NCBI GenBank assembly: GCA_044355655.1
Contig: JBIKXS010000043.1
Coordinates: 1 to 26,278, forward strand
From: UBA3064 sp023258775
GTDB lineage: Bacteria > Pseudomonadota > Gammaproteobacteria > Burkholderiales > Burkholderiaceae_E
Length of the DNA: 26,278 bases
Reading direction: 5' to 3'
The notes beneath the pieces are model-generated. The model saw only the letters and a list, made by a program, of their open reading frames with translations. It did not search any database and had not been told where the DNA came from. Of this stretch, positions 6,574 through 12,435 are shown piece by piece. Each line of letters opens with the position of its first letter. Position 1 is the stretch's first letter. Position numbers and translations under genes: made by a program.

Positions 6574-6918
6574 TCATGGAATCTGCAAAAGCGCCTTAAT
6601 CTTGGCCCGTACATGCAACATGACGTCAGTGCTAACTGTGGCCTTTTTTTTCGCGCGTCGGATTTTCCAATCGAGAGACTTTACGTGGTCCGACAGAACC
6701 GCGCACTCAATACCGTCGACCTCAGTTAGAACTTCGAATGGATGCCCTTTGACCTTGGTGGACATCGGGCAACAGACCATCAAGCCTGATTTGCTGTTGT
6801 AGTTAGCCGGACTGATCACCAGAACAGGTCGGTGTCCCGCCTGTTCATGCCCGGCCTGCGGATCGAATTTCAGCCACACAACGTCGCCGGTATCAGGCAC
6901 ATAGGCACGCGGCGGCAT
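6574..6918 (-). CDS. mazF: MazF endoribonuclease toxin
   Basis: A 114-residue toxin very similar to E. coli MazF throughout: Y-V-P-D-T-G-D-V-V-W-L-K-F-D-P near the start, H-E-Q-A-G-H-R-P-V-L-V-I-S-P, K-G-x-P-F-E-V, L-S-D-H-V-K-S-L-D-W and a C-terminal helix ending I-K-A-L-L. The catalytic Arg in G-H-R-P and the strand ending in S-T-K are present. MazF cleaves single-stranded mRNA at short motifs such as ACA in E. coli. The ATG at 6918 overlaps the antitoxin stop (TGATG), so I prefer it to the TTG one codon earlier. The module is complete; a deleted near-copy sits at 2248-2690. Confidence 0.93.
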   Translation of the reverse strand: MPPRAYVPDTGDVVWLKFDPQAGHEQAGHRPVLVISPANYNSKSGLMVCCPMSTKVKGHPFEVLTEVDGIECAVLSDHVKSLDWKIRRAKKKATVSTDVMLHVRAKIKALLQIP

Positions 6919-7160
6919 CAAAGTGCCTCATGCCCAACGGGTCGCCCGAAGTTGACCTCATCATGGGTATTGCCCGCGTTGATGCCGTTCACCAGCGTGT
7001 CAAGGTCGTATTCGATCTTCTTTGACGGTTGAATGATGATCCGGCCGCGCGAGACAACCAGGTCGACCTTTTGCTCGAGTTGGTAACCTGCCTCTTTCAA
7101 TAGAGCAGTAGGCAAGCGTAGTGCGGGGCTGTTACCCCATTTTCGGATGACGGTTTGCAT
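6918..7160 (-). CDS. mazE: MazE antitoxin
   Basis: An 80-residue MazE. The N-terminal AbrB-type DNA-binding hairpin reads R-K-W-G-N-S-P-A-L-R-L-P, followed by R-G-R-I-I-I-Q-P. The acidic C-terminal tail with N-T-H-D-E-V-N-F-G-R-P is the part that wraps around MazF in the known complex. The frame stays open upstream to 7304, but the ATG at 7160 is where family homology begins. A palindrome 23 bp upstream is the likely operator. It would be degraded by ATP-dependent proteases and autoregulate the pair, as in characterised systems. Confidence 0.93.
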   Translation of the reverse strand: MQTVIRKWGNSPALRLPTALLKEAGYQLEQKVDLVVSRGRIIIQPSKKIEYDLDTLVNGINAGNTHDEVNFGRPVGHEAL

Positions 7161-7182
7161 GGCTTCAGACCCCTCGGTAGTG

Positions 7183-7195
7183 TCTACATTGTAGA
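7183..7195 (-). promoter_or_regulatory. Probable MazE operator palindrome
   Basis: TCTACA-T-TGTAGA is a perfect 6-bp inverted repeat around one base, 23-35 bp before the mazE start. It is missing from the decayed duplicate near 2641, because the deletion there removed the mazE start and promoter. The operator role is inferred from position and symmetry. Confidence 0.55.
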
Positions 7196-7346
7196 AACGA
7201 TGGTGAGGTTGCACAAGTGCCGGCGGCTTGTCGGTGAAAGCGTTGCTCGGAAATGTGTCAGTGGATTGAAACGACAAATGCAGTGGCTGATCAGATATGC
7301 CCACTTACGTTACCTTGAATACGAGAGGTTTGCCGTTTGTTGCAAA

Positions 7347-7735
7347 GCTCATCGGGTAATCAATGCGGTCTCAGGCGGTACGGCTTATCAGCCAGGCGCA
7401 TGGAGGCCAACGCCTGATCAAATCGATTATGTGATCGGTCAACTTACAGGCGGGGTAGGGCGTGAGATTGGCAAATTAGCTCAAACGATCTCGGCACCCT
7501 TCACGGGTGATGAGTTAACCGCGCACAACATACCGCTACTGGGGCGGCTTTATGGCGGCACGCAGGGCGTATCGGCAGAGTCTGAACTCTTTTTTGCGTA
7601 AACATCAAACGTTTGAATCAAATCGAGAACGAATACAAATGGCGCATGAAAGCAGGCGAAGACGCAGAAAGCTTTAGAAGGCAAGAGCCGCTTGTTGATC
7701 AGATCGGGCTTAGCAATCGGGCAGAGGCTGCCATC
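7347..7735 (+). pseudogene. Fragment of a large phage protein (polyvalent-protein type C-terminus)
   Basis: The plus-strand frame encodes I-N-A-V-S-G-G-T, then P-D-Q-I-D-Y-V-I-G-Q-L-T-G-G-V-G-R-E, then I-P-L-L-G-R-L-Y-G-G-T. A stop at 7601 interrupts it, after which homology resumes one frame over with N-I-K-R-L-N-Q-I-E-N-E-Y-K. One lost base near 7598 explains this. The pattern resembles the C-terminal region of large phage polyvalent or internal virion proteins. I am fairly sure it is phage-derived but not of the exact family. The last 130 bp recur at 8672-8810. Confidence 0.6.
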
Positions 7736-7778
7736 AGCAGAGTACCCCGACCGAAATGTCCGCATCGCTATCCTGAAT

Positions 7779-7830
7779 TGGCTCCATTAGATCCGATCAA
7801 GGGTGGCTCCATTAGACCGGTCAGTGACAG
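7779..7830. mobile_element. Possible IS21-type terminal repeats (fragment)
   Basis: The motif TGGCTCCATTAGA occurs twice, at 7779 and 7804, 25 bp apart, and the second copy continues with CCGGTCAGTGACA. Multiple internal repeats of this kind are typical of the ends of IS21-family elements. No transposase gene accompanies it, so it is at most an orphan end marking the boundary between the phage fragment and the higBA module. Confidence 0.4.
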
Positions 7831-7843
7831 GCCTTTAAAGCAG

Positions 7844-8143
7844 TTATCCTCCCGCCCGGATCGGTGATACGTGCAGCCGCAACCCCAGCGCAGCAACGAC
7901 TTTCATGATGGTCGCGAACTCTGGGTTGCCTTCGGCGGAGAGCGCTTTGTAGAGGCTTTCTCGCCCCAGCCCCGCGTCGCGGGCAATCTGACTCATGCCC
8001 TTGGCGCGCGCGATATCGCCGAGTGCAGCGGCAATCAGTGCAGAGTCGCCTTCTTGAAGCGCTGCTTCCAAATAGGCTGCCATGTCCTCGTCGGTGATCA
8101 AGTGCTCGGCGGGATCCCACATGCGTGTCTTGGTTTTGGGCAT
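7844..8143 (-). CDS. HigA-type antidote protein (XRE helix-turn-helix)
   Basis: A 99-residue antitoxin with an N-terminal W-D-P-A-E-H-L segment, then D-E-D-M-A-A-Y-L, then the helix-turn-helix (A-K-G-M-S-Q-I-A-R-D-A-G-L, E-S-L-Y-K-A-L) and a final A-A-L-G-L-R-L strand. The ATG at 8143 has GGAG eight bases ahead and is preferred to the GTG at 8149. It is the second gene after a HigB-like toxin, whose reading frame is broken by a stop codon. The antitoxin itself is intact, so it could still act as a repressor or protect against a related toxin. Confidence 0.85.
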   Translation of the reverse strand: MPKTKTRMWDPAEHLITDEDMAAYLEAALQEGDSALIAAALGDIARAKGMSQIARDAGLGRESLYKALSAEGNPEFATIMKVVAALGLRLHVSPIRAGG

Positions 8144-8148
8144 GGTCA

Positions 8149-8445
8149 CTACTCCTTAAAATCTTTTGCCAAGGCCTTGGCGTTTCGGATGTCCTTGTCC
8201 TGAGTGGACTTGTCTCCTCCGGCGAGCAATACAAGCACGACCTCGCTGCGCTGGATGAAATAGATTCGGTATCTGGGCCAGTGATCAACCTTAAGTTAAA
8301 ACACGCCATCGCCCACAAGATCGGCATCGCCGGCGTTGCCCAGAGACAAGCGTCGGATGCGGACATCGATGCGGGCACGGGCGACTCGGTCTCGCAGTCC
8401 AGAAAACCATTTAGCGTAGGCTTCAGTTTGCTGGATCTGGATCAT
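8149..8445 (-). pseudogene. HigB-type toxin interrupted by a nonsense codon
   Basis: From the ATG at 8445 a 98-codon frame encodes a full-length HigB/RelE-like toxin (I-Q-Q-T-E-A-Y-A-K-W-F, then R-Y-R-I-Y-F-I-Q, V-V-L-V-L-L-A-G-G-D-K-S-T-Q) except that codon 50 is TAA at 8298-8296. Relatives have Glu or another residue at this point in G-V-x-E-L, so a single GAA or GAG to TAA change is the simplest explanation. Frame and length are otherwise preserved, with the stop overlapping the higA start region. The truncated product lacks the catalytic C-terminal half. Confidence 0.85.
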
Positions 8446-8450
8446 GCCTG

Positions 8451-8480
8451 AACGTATCCCATAGGAAACATTTTTGTCAA
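8451..8480 (-). promoter_or_regulatory. Promoter of the 8.4 kb higBA pair
   Basis: On the minus strand TTGACA (8480-8475) is followed after 18 bp by TACGTT (8456-8451). The -10 element ends only five bases before the ATG, so the transcript would start at or next to the start codon and be effectively leaderless. Confidence 0.55.
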
Positions 8481-8501
8481 GCTTGGCTTAGAGTTGCTTG
8501 T

Positions 8502-8630
8502 GAGATCGAATCCCCGGTTCCAATAAAAAACGGGGTCTGAAAACTAAGCGAGTTAGTTAAACAATCGCGTCTACCCCGCCAGATCAAGACCTTCGAACCT
8601 GCCGAGCGGACTTCTAAGGCGCCCTGAGCC
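8502..8630 (+). repeat. Dispersed repeat, copy C
   Basis: GATCGAATCCCCG begins the copy. CCCCG (8512-8516) can pair with CGGGG (8531-8535) around an A-rich loop; the stem differs from those of copies A and D but stays paired. The conserved block GCGAGTTAGTTAAACAATCGC follows, then CCGCCAGATCAAGACC, with similarity to copy B reaching GGCGCCC near 8625. It lies just upstream of the higBA promoter and just before the second phage fragment. Confidence 0.75.
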
Positions 8631-8654
8631 CCACACCACGCGTGGCGTTGCGTT

Positions 8655-8921
8655 ATAGGCTCCTTTTACAAGCACATCAAACGTTTGAATCAGATCGAGA
8701 ACGAATACAAAGGGCGCATGAAAGCAGGCGAAGACGCTGAAGGCTTTAGAAAGCAAGAGCCGCTTGTTGATCAAATCGGACTTCGCAATCAGGCTGAGGC
8801 TTTCGTCAGCAAACTACGACGACAAAGAAGGGAAGAGCAGTTGCGCGCCGATCGCGGCTGGCAGGAACGCGTAAAGGGCATCGATCAGCAGATTGAGGCA
8901 GTGATGCGGGAGGTGAATCGG
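8655..8921 (+). pseudogene. Second fragment of the large phage protein
   Basis: The frame encodes S-F-Y-K-H-I-K-R-L-N-Q-I-E-N-E-Y-K, M-K-A-G-E-D-A-E, then a charged helical stretch rich in Arg, Glu and Gln up to V-M-R-E-V-N-R-G. The first 130 bp repeat 7602-7731 at roughly nine bases in ten, including I-K-R-L-N-Q-I-E-N-E-Y. No start codon of a complete gene is present. At about 8921 the frame runs without interruption into a di-heme cytochrome C-terminus, making one chimeric open frame. Confidence 0.6.
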
Positions 8922-9263
8922 GGGGCCAACAACCCTGGCATTGCCGAGTTCACAGGCGATCCGAATGATGAGGGCAAATTCCGTACCCCCAGCTTACGCA
9001 ATGTGGCCTTGACTGGTCCATACATGCACGATGGCTCTATTCCGACACTGGATCAGGTCATCCGCGCCCACTATGCGCAAGCCGGGCGCGCAGCTCAGGG
9101 GCCAAACGGCCCAAGCCCGATGCGCAGTTCCCTCATTGCTGGTTTTGGAGTGACCGATCAAGAGGTGGCGGACTTGGTAGCCTTCCTCAATAGCCTGACT
9201 GACGAGGCTTTCATTCGCAACCCCAAGCACGCAAATCCTTGGACCCCATCTAAACGCAATTAA
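8922..9263 (+). pseudogene. C-terminal part of an MbnH/cytochrome-c-peroxidase-like di-heme enzyme
   Basis: The segment encodes N-P-G-I-A-E-F-T-G-D-P, D-E-G-K-F-R-T-P-S-L-R-N-V-A-L-T-G-P-Y-M-H-D-G, then L-x-x-V-I-x-x-H-Y, and D-L-V-A-F-L-N-S-L-T-D near the end. This is the C-terminal third of periplasmic di-heme peroxidase-type proteins; the P-Y-M-H-D-G and A-F-L-x-S-L-T-D ending fits the MbnH branch seen in copper-linked loci. Both C-x-x-C-H heme motifs would lie upstream and are absent. It reads in frame from phage sequence, with no signal peptide, so it cannot work as an enzyme. The next genes are copper-related, suggesting it once headed that cluster. Confidence 0.75.
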
Positions 9264-9480
9264 GCGCCAATCTGCAAATCAGGCTAACCGCAAAAGTCAC
9301 GTTCTATTCCTCACCATGTGATCTAGCAATCGTAAGCAACATTAGCAATTGAGGAAGAGCGCTTTAACCACATGTTCGATCTAACCTTATAAATCTTAGG
9401 CAGGCTAAACATACTCATCGACACGAATCTGTCCGCTTACACAGACGGAAAGGCTAACAATAAAGTGCTACAGTCTTGAC

Positions 9481-9837
9481 ATGATCGCTCTAACGCGCGC
9501 CCTAAACATTCGACGCTTTGTCTTGTTTTGGTTCCTCATTTCGATCGCGGCAAACTTGGCTCATGCTATTTCATGGCCAAGTAGGCTCGAGCGTGTTTGC
9601 TCGCCTGTGCATGGGATTAAAGTCATAGCTGTTGACGAGCAAAATCAGAAACGTTTTGAAAAGTTTTCAGGCGAGTGCCCGCTTTGTATGGGATCGTCTG
9701 TTGATACAGTTACTGTATCGTTCAGACTTGAAAAACCGAGTAGCCTCGCCAAAGCGCTTGAACCAGCAAGCGCTGCGGCCCTTGCGGCCAAGACCGCCCC
9801 GCCGCTTCCCTCCAGAGGTCCGCCGATCCTCGACTAG
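9481..9837 (+). CDS. DUF2946-like secreted copper-locus protein
   Basis: A 118-residue protein with an N-terminal hydrophobic signal (F-V-L-F-W-F-L-I-S-I-A-A-N-L-A-H-A), then E-R-V-C-S-P-V-H-G-I-K-V-I-A-V-D and a C-P-L-C motif near residue 62. The pattern V-C-S-x(n)-G, then C-P-x-C, is the DUF2946 signature; these proteins are common next to copper TonB receptors and copper chaperones. The paired cysteines suggest copper binding in the periplasm. The tail is rich in Ala and Pro. It is followed by two tiny membrane proteins and a copper-uptake-associated protein in the same direction, probably one operon. Confidence 0.7.
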   Translation: MIALTRALNIRRFVLFWFLISIAANLAHAISWPSRLERVCSPVHGIKVIAVDEQNQKRFEKFSGECPLCMGSSVDTVTVSFRLEKPSSLAKALEPASAAALAAKTAPPLPSRGPPILD

Positions 9838-9935
9838 TGGAAGCGGGCTCAGCCCCACTTCTGTGCACCGTATCGTTGGTTACAAGGCAACAGTGCTGCA
9901 CTGCGCCTTGCATCGCCCACCTGCATAGGATTGCT

Positions 9936-10052
9936 ATGAAAAGTAAAAAGCAAAGAACGCTGCTGATGTTGCGCGGTATGACACATCTGAATATCGGCGC
10001 AACACTCGCCTTAGTCGCCTGGACGTTAAGCCATTGGTTAGGACTGCTATGA
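9936..10052 (+). CDS. Very small membrane protein in the copper cluster
   Basis: ATG at 9936 opens a 38-residue frame: a basic start (M-K-S-K-K-Q-R) and one hydrophobic stretch (I-G-A-T-L-A-L-V-A-W-T-L). AGGA lies a few bases ahead of the ATG as ribosome binding site. The stop overlaps the next ATG (ATGA), an arrangement that favours a real coupled gene over chance. I do not recognise a family. By position it may act in copper handling with its neighbours. Confidence 0.5.
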   Translation: MKSKKQRTLLMLRGMTHLNIGATLALVAWTLSHWLGLL

Positions 10053-10246
10053 ATGATTGGAAAGTTCATCATGCGCAAAAGCGTCGTAACTGGTTCTCCC
10101 CTCGAGGTGCACGCCGAGGATTCATGCTTGCCTCACTTGCACTCGCCTTATGGTGCGCCTGGGCCATTGGCTACCAGCAAGCCCAAGGCTTAAAGCAAGA
10201 TCCCAAGCAACCTGTCCGAGTTGTTAACCCCAAGCCCTTCGCCTAA
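10049..10246 (+). CDS. Small single-span membrane protein in the copper cluster
   Basis: The ATG at 10049 overlaps the preceding stop codon; the frame is open a little further upstream but only to a TTG inside the previous gene. The 65-residue product has a basic N-terminus with several Arg and a His pair, one membrane span (F-M-L-A-S-L-A-L-A-L-W-C-A-W-A-I), and a Gln/Pro/Lys-rich tail, presumably periplasmic. No family was recognised. The stop is 18 bp from the next gene, whose ATG is preceded by AAGGAAG. Confidence 0.5.
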   Translation: MNDWKVHHAQKRRNWFSPRGARRGFMLASLALALWCAWAIGYQQAQGLKQDPKQPVRVVNPKPFA

Positions 10247-10264
10247 CCACCAAGGAAGTAAGTT

Positions 10265-10804
10265 ATGAGATACAACATTATTTTTAAGCTACTCGCCAGA
10301 ATCTTCTTGAGCCTCGGCGCTGTCTTGTTCACGCTTGGCGCCTCCCTGATATCGCCACTCGCGCACGAGCAACCACCGCGAAAGTCGACGACTGAGCAGG
10401 GCAAAGTTAGTGATCATCATGCGATCGAAAGCCTCATGAAAAGGCAATTTGACCGACCTGATGCGCCTTTACGCGTGACACCCGTAAGCGTGGAGGGTGC
10501 ATATGCCGTTGCTGGCTGGATTCAAGATGCCCAAGGCGGTCGAGCTCTACTAGAGAAGCAGCGGGGACAATGGGTCATCGTGATTTGCGCAGGAGACGCG
10601 CTTTTAGATCCCAAGACATTGATCGCCTCTGGTATACCCAGCACTGCCGCAATGCGGCTATTGGACAAGACTCAACTCGCAGAAAGTAAGCTGTCAGAAA
10701 CTGATCGAGGCCGTCTGTCACTGTTTCGTGGACTGATGAAAGTGGACCAAAGTGCTCACCATGGCCCCCAAGGACACTCTCAGCCCAGTAAACACGGCCA
10801 TTAG
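10265..10804 (+). CDS. Copper uptake system-associated protein
   Basis: A 179-residue secreted protein: a signal peptide over about the first 33 residues, a His-containing stretch (D-H-H-A-I), then M-K-R-Q-F-D-R-P-D-A-P-L, V-A-G-W-I-Q-D-A-Q-G-G-R-A-L-L and W-V-I-V-I-C-A-G-D-A-L-L, and a His-rich tail (A-H-H-G-P-Q-G-H, ending H-G-H). The order of these blocks matches proteins annotated as copper uptake system-associated in Burkholderiales. They accompany copper TonB receptors and DUF2946 proteins; the biochemical role is not established. AAGGAAG sits eight bases before the ATG. It is the last gene of this run on the plus strand. Confidence 0.7.
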   Translation: MRYNIIFKLLARIFLSLGAVLFTLGASLISPLAHEQPPRKSTTEQGKVSDHHAIESLMKRQFDRPDAPLRVTPVSVEGAYAVAGWIQDAQGGRALLEKQRGQWVIVICAGDALLDPKTLIASGIPSTAAMRLLDKTQLAESKLSETDRGRLSLFRGLMKVDQSAHHGPQGHSQPSKHGH

Positions 10805-10806
10805 TT

Positions 10807-10923
10807 TTATTGACTGCTGCTTCGAGCTCTGTTCAAGAATTGGGCGACAATAAACATGAAGATCAGTAACAAAAGATTAATCACAATACCAAATGTTTCA
10901 ATAAGTAGCATCGCAGTGCTCAT
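10807..10923 (-). CDS. Possible 38-residue single-span membrane peptide
   Basis: The minus-strand frame from ATG 10923 to TAA 10807 encodes a peptide with one strong hydrophobic span (I-V-I-N-L-L-L-L-I-F-M-F-I-V-A) followed by a basic tail (N-R-A-R-S-S-S-Q). This layout is typical of small inner-membrane accessory peptides. There is no strong ribosome binding site, only an A-rich leader. It converges with the copper-uptake-associated gene. It could equally be a chance frame in AT-rich DNA. Confidence 0.3.
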   Translation of the reverse strand: MSTAMLLIETFGIVINLLLLIFMFIVAQFLNRARSSSQ

Positions 10924-10938
10924 CTGAAAGTGTTTCGC

Positions 10939-11100
10939 TCAACCACGACATCTGGCCGCCTCGTCATAGGCAGCCATGTTCCCTAGTGGGCATGGACGCT
11001 CGGCGTTTGAGGCCGCAGTTCCAACTTTGCTGCAGGCGTCCTTAATCCCTTTATCGATCCGTCCCAACCGCACTGAGCGAAGACTCGCATGCGGTATTGT
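10939..11100 (-). pseudogene. Unidentified Cys-containing C-terminal fragment
   Basis: A minus-strand frame without a good start encodes I-K-D-A-C-S-K-V-G-T-A-A, R-P-C-P-L-G-N-M-A-A-Y and ends A-A-R-C-R-G at TGA 10939. The spaced cysteines and amphipathic pattern look like the end of a small periplasmic protein, but I do not recognise it. It stops 15 bp before the small membrane peptide on the same strand and is cut upstream near the higA stop, so it may be a remnant truncated when the TA module arrived. Confidence 0.25.
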
Positions 11101-11139
11101 TCAAAGCCCCTGACCCCGAGCATCCTACTGGGCTACGCC

Positions 11140-11439
11140 TCACGCCGTGGTCGCAGTCAGTTTGACCCCCAGAGCCCTGCAAACTCTTTGGATGGTGTCG
11201 AATCGGGGATGCGCCTCGGGCCGGAGCGCCTTGTAGAGCGCTTCGCGGGTCAGTCCAGCCGCCTGCGCGACTTGGGTCATGCCTCGAGCGCGAGCTGCGT
11301 CCCCCAGTGCCGCGGCCAGGAGCCCCGGATCTCCGTCTTCGATGGCCAACCGGATGTAATCGGCGATCGCCTCATCGTCGTCCAGGTACTTGGATGGATC
11401 GAACTCCGCCAACTCGGACGCTTTGATCTTCTTGGTCAT
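11140..11439 (-). CDS. HigA-type antidote protein (XRE helix-turn-helix)
   Basis: A 99-residue antitoxin starting at ATG 11439, the first position where homology is sensible. It has an N-terminal F-D-P-S-K-Y-L-D-D-D-E-A-I segment, then the helix-turn-helix (R-G-M-T-Q-V-A-Q-A-A-G-L-T-R-E-A-L-Y-K-A-L) and the A-L-G-V-K-L end. It should bind the HigB-type toxin encoded just upstream and repress the operon. The toxin stop lies one base beyond its start, so the genes are coupled. This copy is the best intact relative of the gutted higA at 5834-5994. Confidence 0.88.
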   Translation of the reverse strand: MTKKIKASELAEFDPSKYLDDDEAIADYIRLAIEDGDPGLLAAALGDAARARGMTQVAQAAGLTREALYKALRPEAHPRFDTIQRVCRALGVKLTATTA

Positions 11440-11440
11440 G

Positions 11441-11740
11441 TCACGGCTCCTCAATAGTCTTTGCGAGCGCAATAGCTTTCGCGATGTCTCGTCCTTGTGT
11501 TGCCTTCGATCCCCCTCCCAGCATCATGATGAGGACGTCGCCGCGGCGCGCGTAATACATCCGCCAACCAGGGCCGAAGAACTCGCGCATCTCGTAGACC
11601 TCTAGTGAGACCGGCTTCACGTCGCCAAGTTGCCCGAGGCTGGCTTTGCGGAGCCGCAGCACCAAGCGTCTACGAGTCGACGGGTCCCGCAAGCCGTCGA
11701 GCCACTTCTCGAATGTCTCGGTTAGAACGACCTTGAGCAT
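11441..11740 (-). CDS. HigB-type toxin (RelE/ParE superfamily, addiction module killer)
   Basis: A 99-residue toxin with T-E-T-F-E-K-W-L-D-G-L-R-D at the N-terminus, R-L-R-K-A-S-L-G-Q-L-G-D-V-K-P-V, Y-E-M-R-E-F-F-G-P-G-W-R-M-Y-Y, and L-G-G-G-S-K-A-T-Q-x-x-D-I-A-K-A. These blocks define the short killer-protein branch of RelE-like ribosome-dependent RNases. Toxin comes first and antitoxin second, the HigBA order. The promoter is so close that its mRNA is probably leaderless. All conserved blocks are intact. Confidence 0.9.
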   Translation of the reverse strand: MLKVVLTETFEKWLDGLRDPSTRRRLVLRLRKASLGQLGDVKPVSLEVYEMREFFGPGWRMYYARRGDVLIMMLGGGSKATQGRDIAKAIALAKTIEEP

Positions 11741-11746
11741 TCGACA

Positions 11747-11775
11747 ATTGTAATCGACTGTTCACGTATCTGCAA
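11747..11775 (-). promoter_or_regulatory. Promoter of the 11.7 kb higBA pair (likely leaderless)
   Basis: On the minus strand TTGCAG (11775-11770) and TACAAT (11752-11747) are separated by 17 bp. TACAAT ends six bases before the higB ATG, so transcription should begin at about the A of the start codon. The higBA remnant near 6139 has the same TACAAT-N6-ATG geometry. Confidence 0.6.
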
Positions 11776-11796
11776 CCTAAAGCAGGATGCCTGAGG

Positions 11797-11880
11797 GAGG
11801 TTTGAATCCCCGACCCCACCAAAAATGGGGGGGTTGAAAACAGAGCGTGTTGGTCAAACAATCGCTTGTGTTCTGCTCAT
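11797..11880 (+). repeat. Dispersed repeat, copy D
   Basis: The most divergent copy. GGTTTGAATCCCC opens it; CCCCA (11814-11818) and TGGGG (11826-11830) form a short hairpin around an A-rich loop; the block CAAACAATCGCTTGTG corresponds to the conserved core of copies A-C. It lies just upstream of the higBA promoter, at the same relative position as copy C before its higBA. Confidence 0.65.
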
Positions 11881-11914
11881 TACCACCTGACTGAGCGAGT
11901 TCGAAAGAATCAAA

Positions 11915-12397
11915 TTACAGTATTCGTTTACGCGATTTGGCCGCGCGCAGCGTCTCTGTGGCAAGCAGATGATGTTCTAAATAGGCGACAACGGTGGGTA
12001 GCGGCGATGAGTCAATCGCTTGGGTGGGATCAAAGGGCAAATCTTCAATGGCGAGCCTCATACGCGCTTCGTATTGCTTAAGTCTGCCGCGCGGGGTGTA
12101 GTGCATAAGCTCAAGCTCATCAAAACCACTTGACTGTGCGCCATGCTCACGAGCCACCATCCAGGCAGGTCCCTTGGCTTGAATGATGGCACTCGATAGC
12201 TCAAAGAGTGTCTGAGGGCCTGCGCCATGTAACAATCGATCCAATAAGTAGGTATCAAAGCCTAGATTGTTATAACCTGTGACTTCACGATCACTTAATC
12301 GTGCATCGATCTCAGCGGCAATCTCAGCCGTTATGGGCTCGGTAATGACCAAGTGCTCGGCAGGTTCCCCTTGTGCTTTGATCCCCAACAAAGCCAC
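11915..12397 (-). pseudogene. Phage DNA polymerase 3'-5' exonuclease domain fragment
   Basis: The frame carries V-T-G-Y-N-N-L-G-F-D-T-Y-L-L (residues 39-52), the Exo II-like N-x-x-F/Y-D motif of DnaQ-type exonucleases, and later L-K-Q-Y-E-A-R-M, I-E-D-L-P-F-D-P and A-T-E-T-L. The order resembles exonuclease domains of phage DNA polymerases. Where relatives have a Y-C-x-N-D-x-x-A-T-E motif with the last catalytic Asp, this copy reads Y-L-E-H-H-L-L-A-T-E, so that Asp is lost. There is no proper N-terminus and no polymerase domain follows. It is phage debris, on the same strand as the helicase fragment upstream of it. Confidence 0.55.
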
Positions 12398-12435
12398 ATT
12401 TGGTACGATCTAAAAGTCATAGCAGCAGCGCGTCC

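Larger units (their letters stand above)
10805..11139. other. Intergenic stretch between copper genes and higBA
   Basis: No established gene lies in these 335 bp. On the minus strand there is a possible 38-residue membrane peptide (10807-10923) and, upstream of it, a 54-codon frame without a convincing start (10939-11100) that contains three cysteines. No clear terminator with a T-run was seen after the copper gene. Confidence 0.5.

Noticed and set aside
3991..8445. A novel multi-gene defence system made of the clustered toxins
   Set aside because: Each module has its own antitoxin, operator and family, several are dead, and there is no shared sensor or effector gene, so a cooperative system is not supported.
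8502..8590. Complete tRNA gene at the GATCGAATCC or GTTCGAATCC motifs
   Set aside because: Only a T-arm-like motif is present. No anticodon arm, D-arm or matching acceptor stem lies upstream in any copy.
1211..11880. CRISPR array
   Set aside because: The four repeats are kilobases apart, vary in sequence and have genes between them; no regularly spaced short repeats were seen anywhere.
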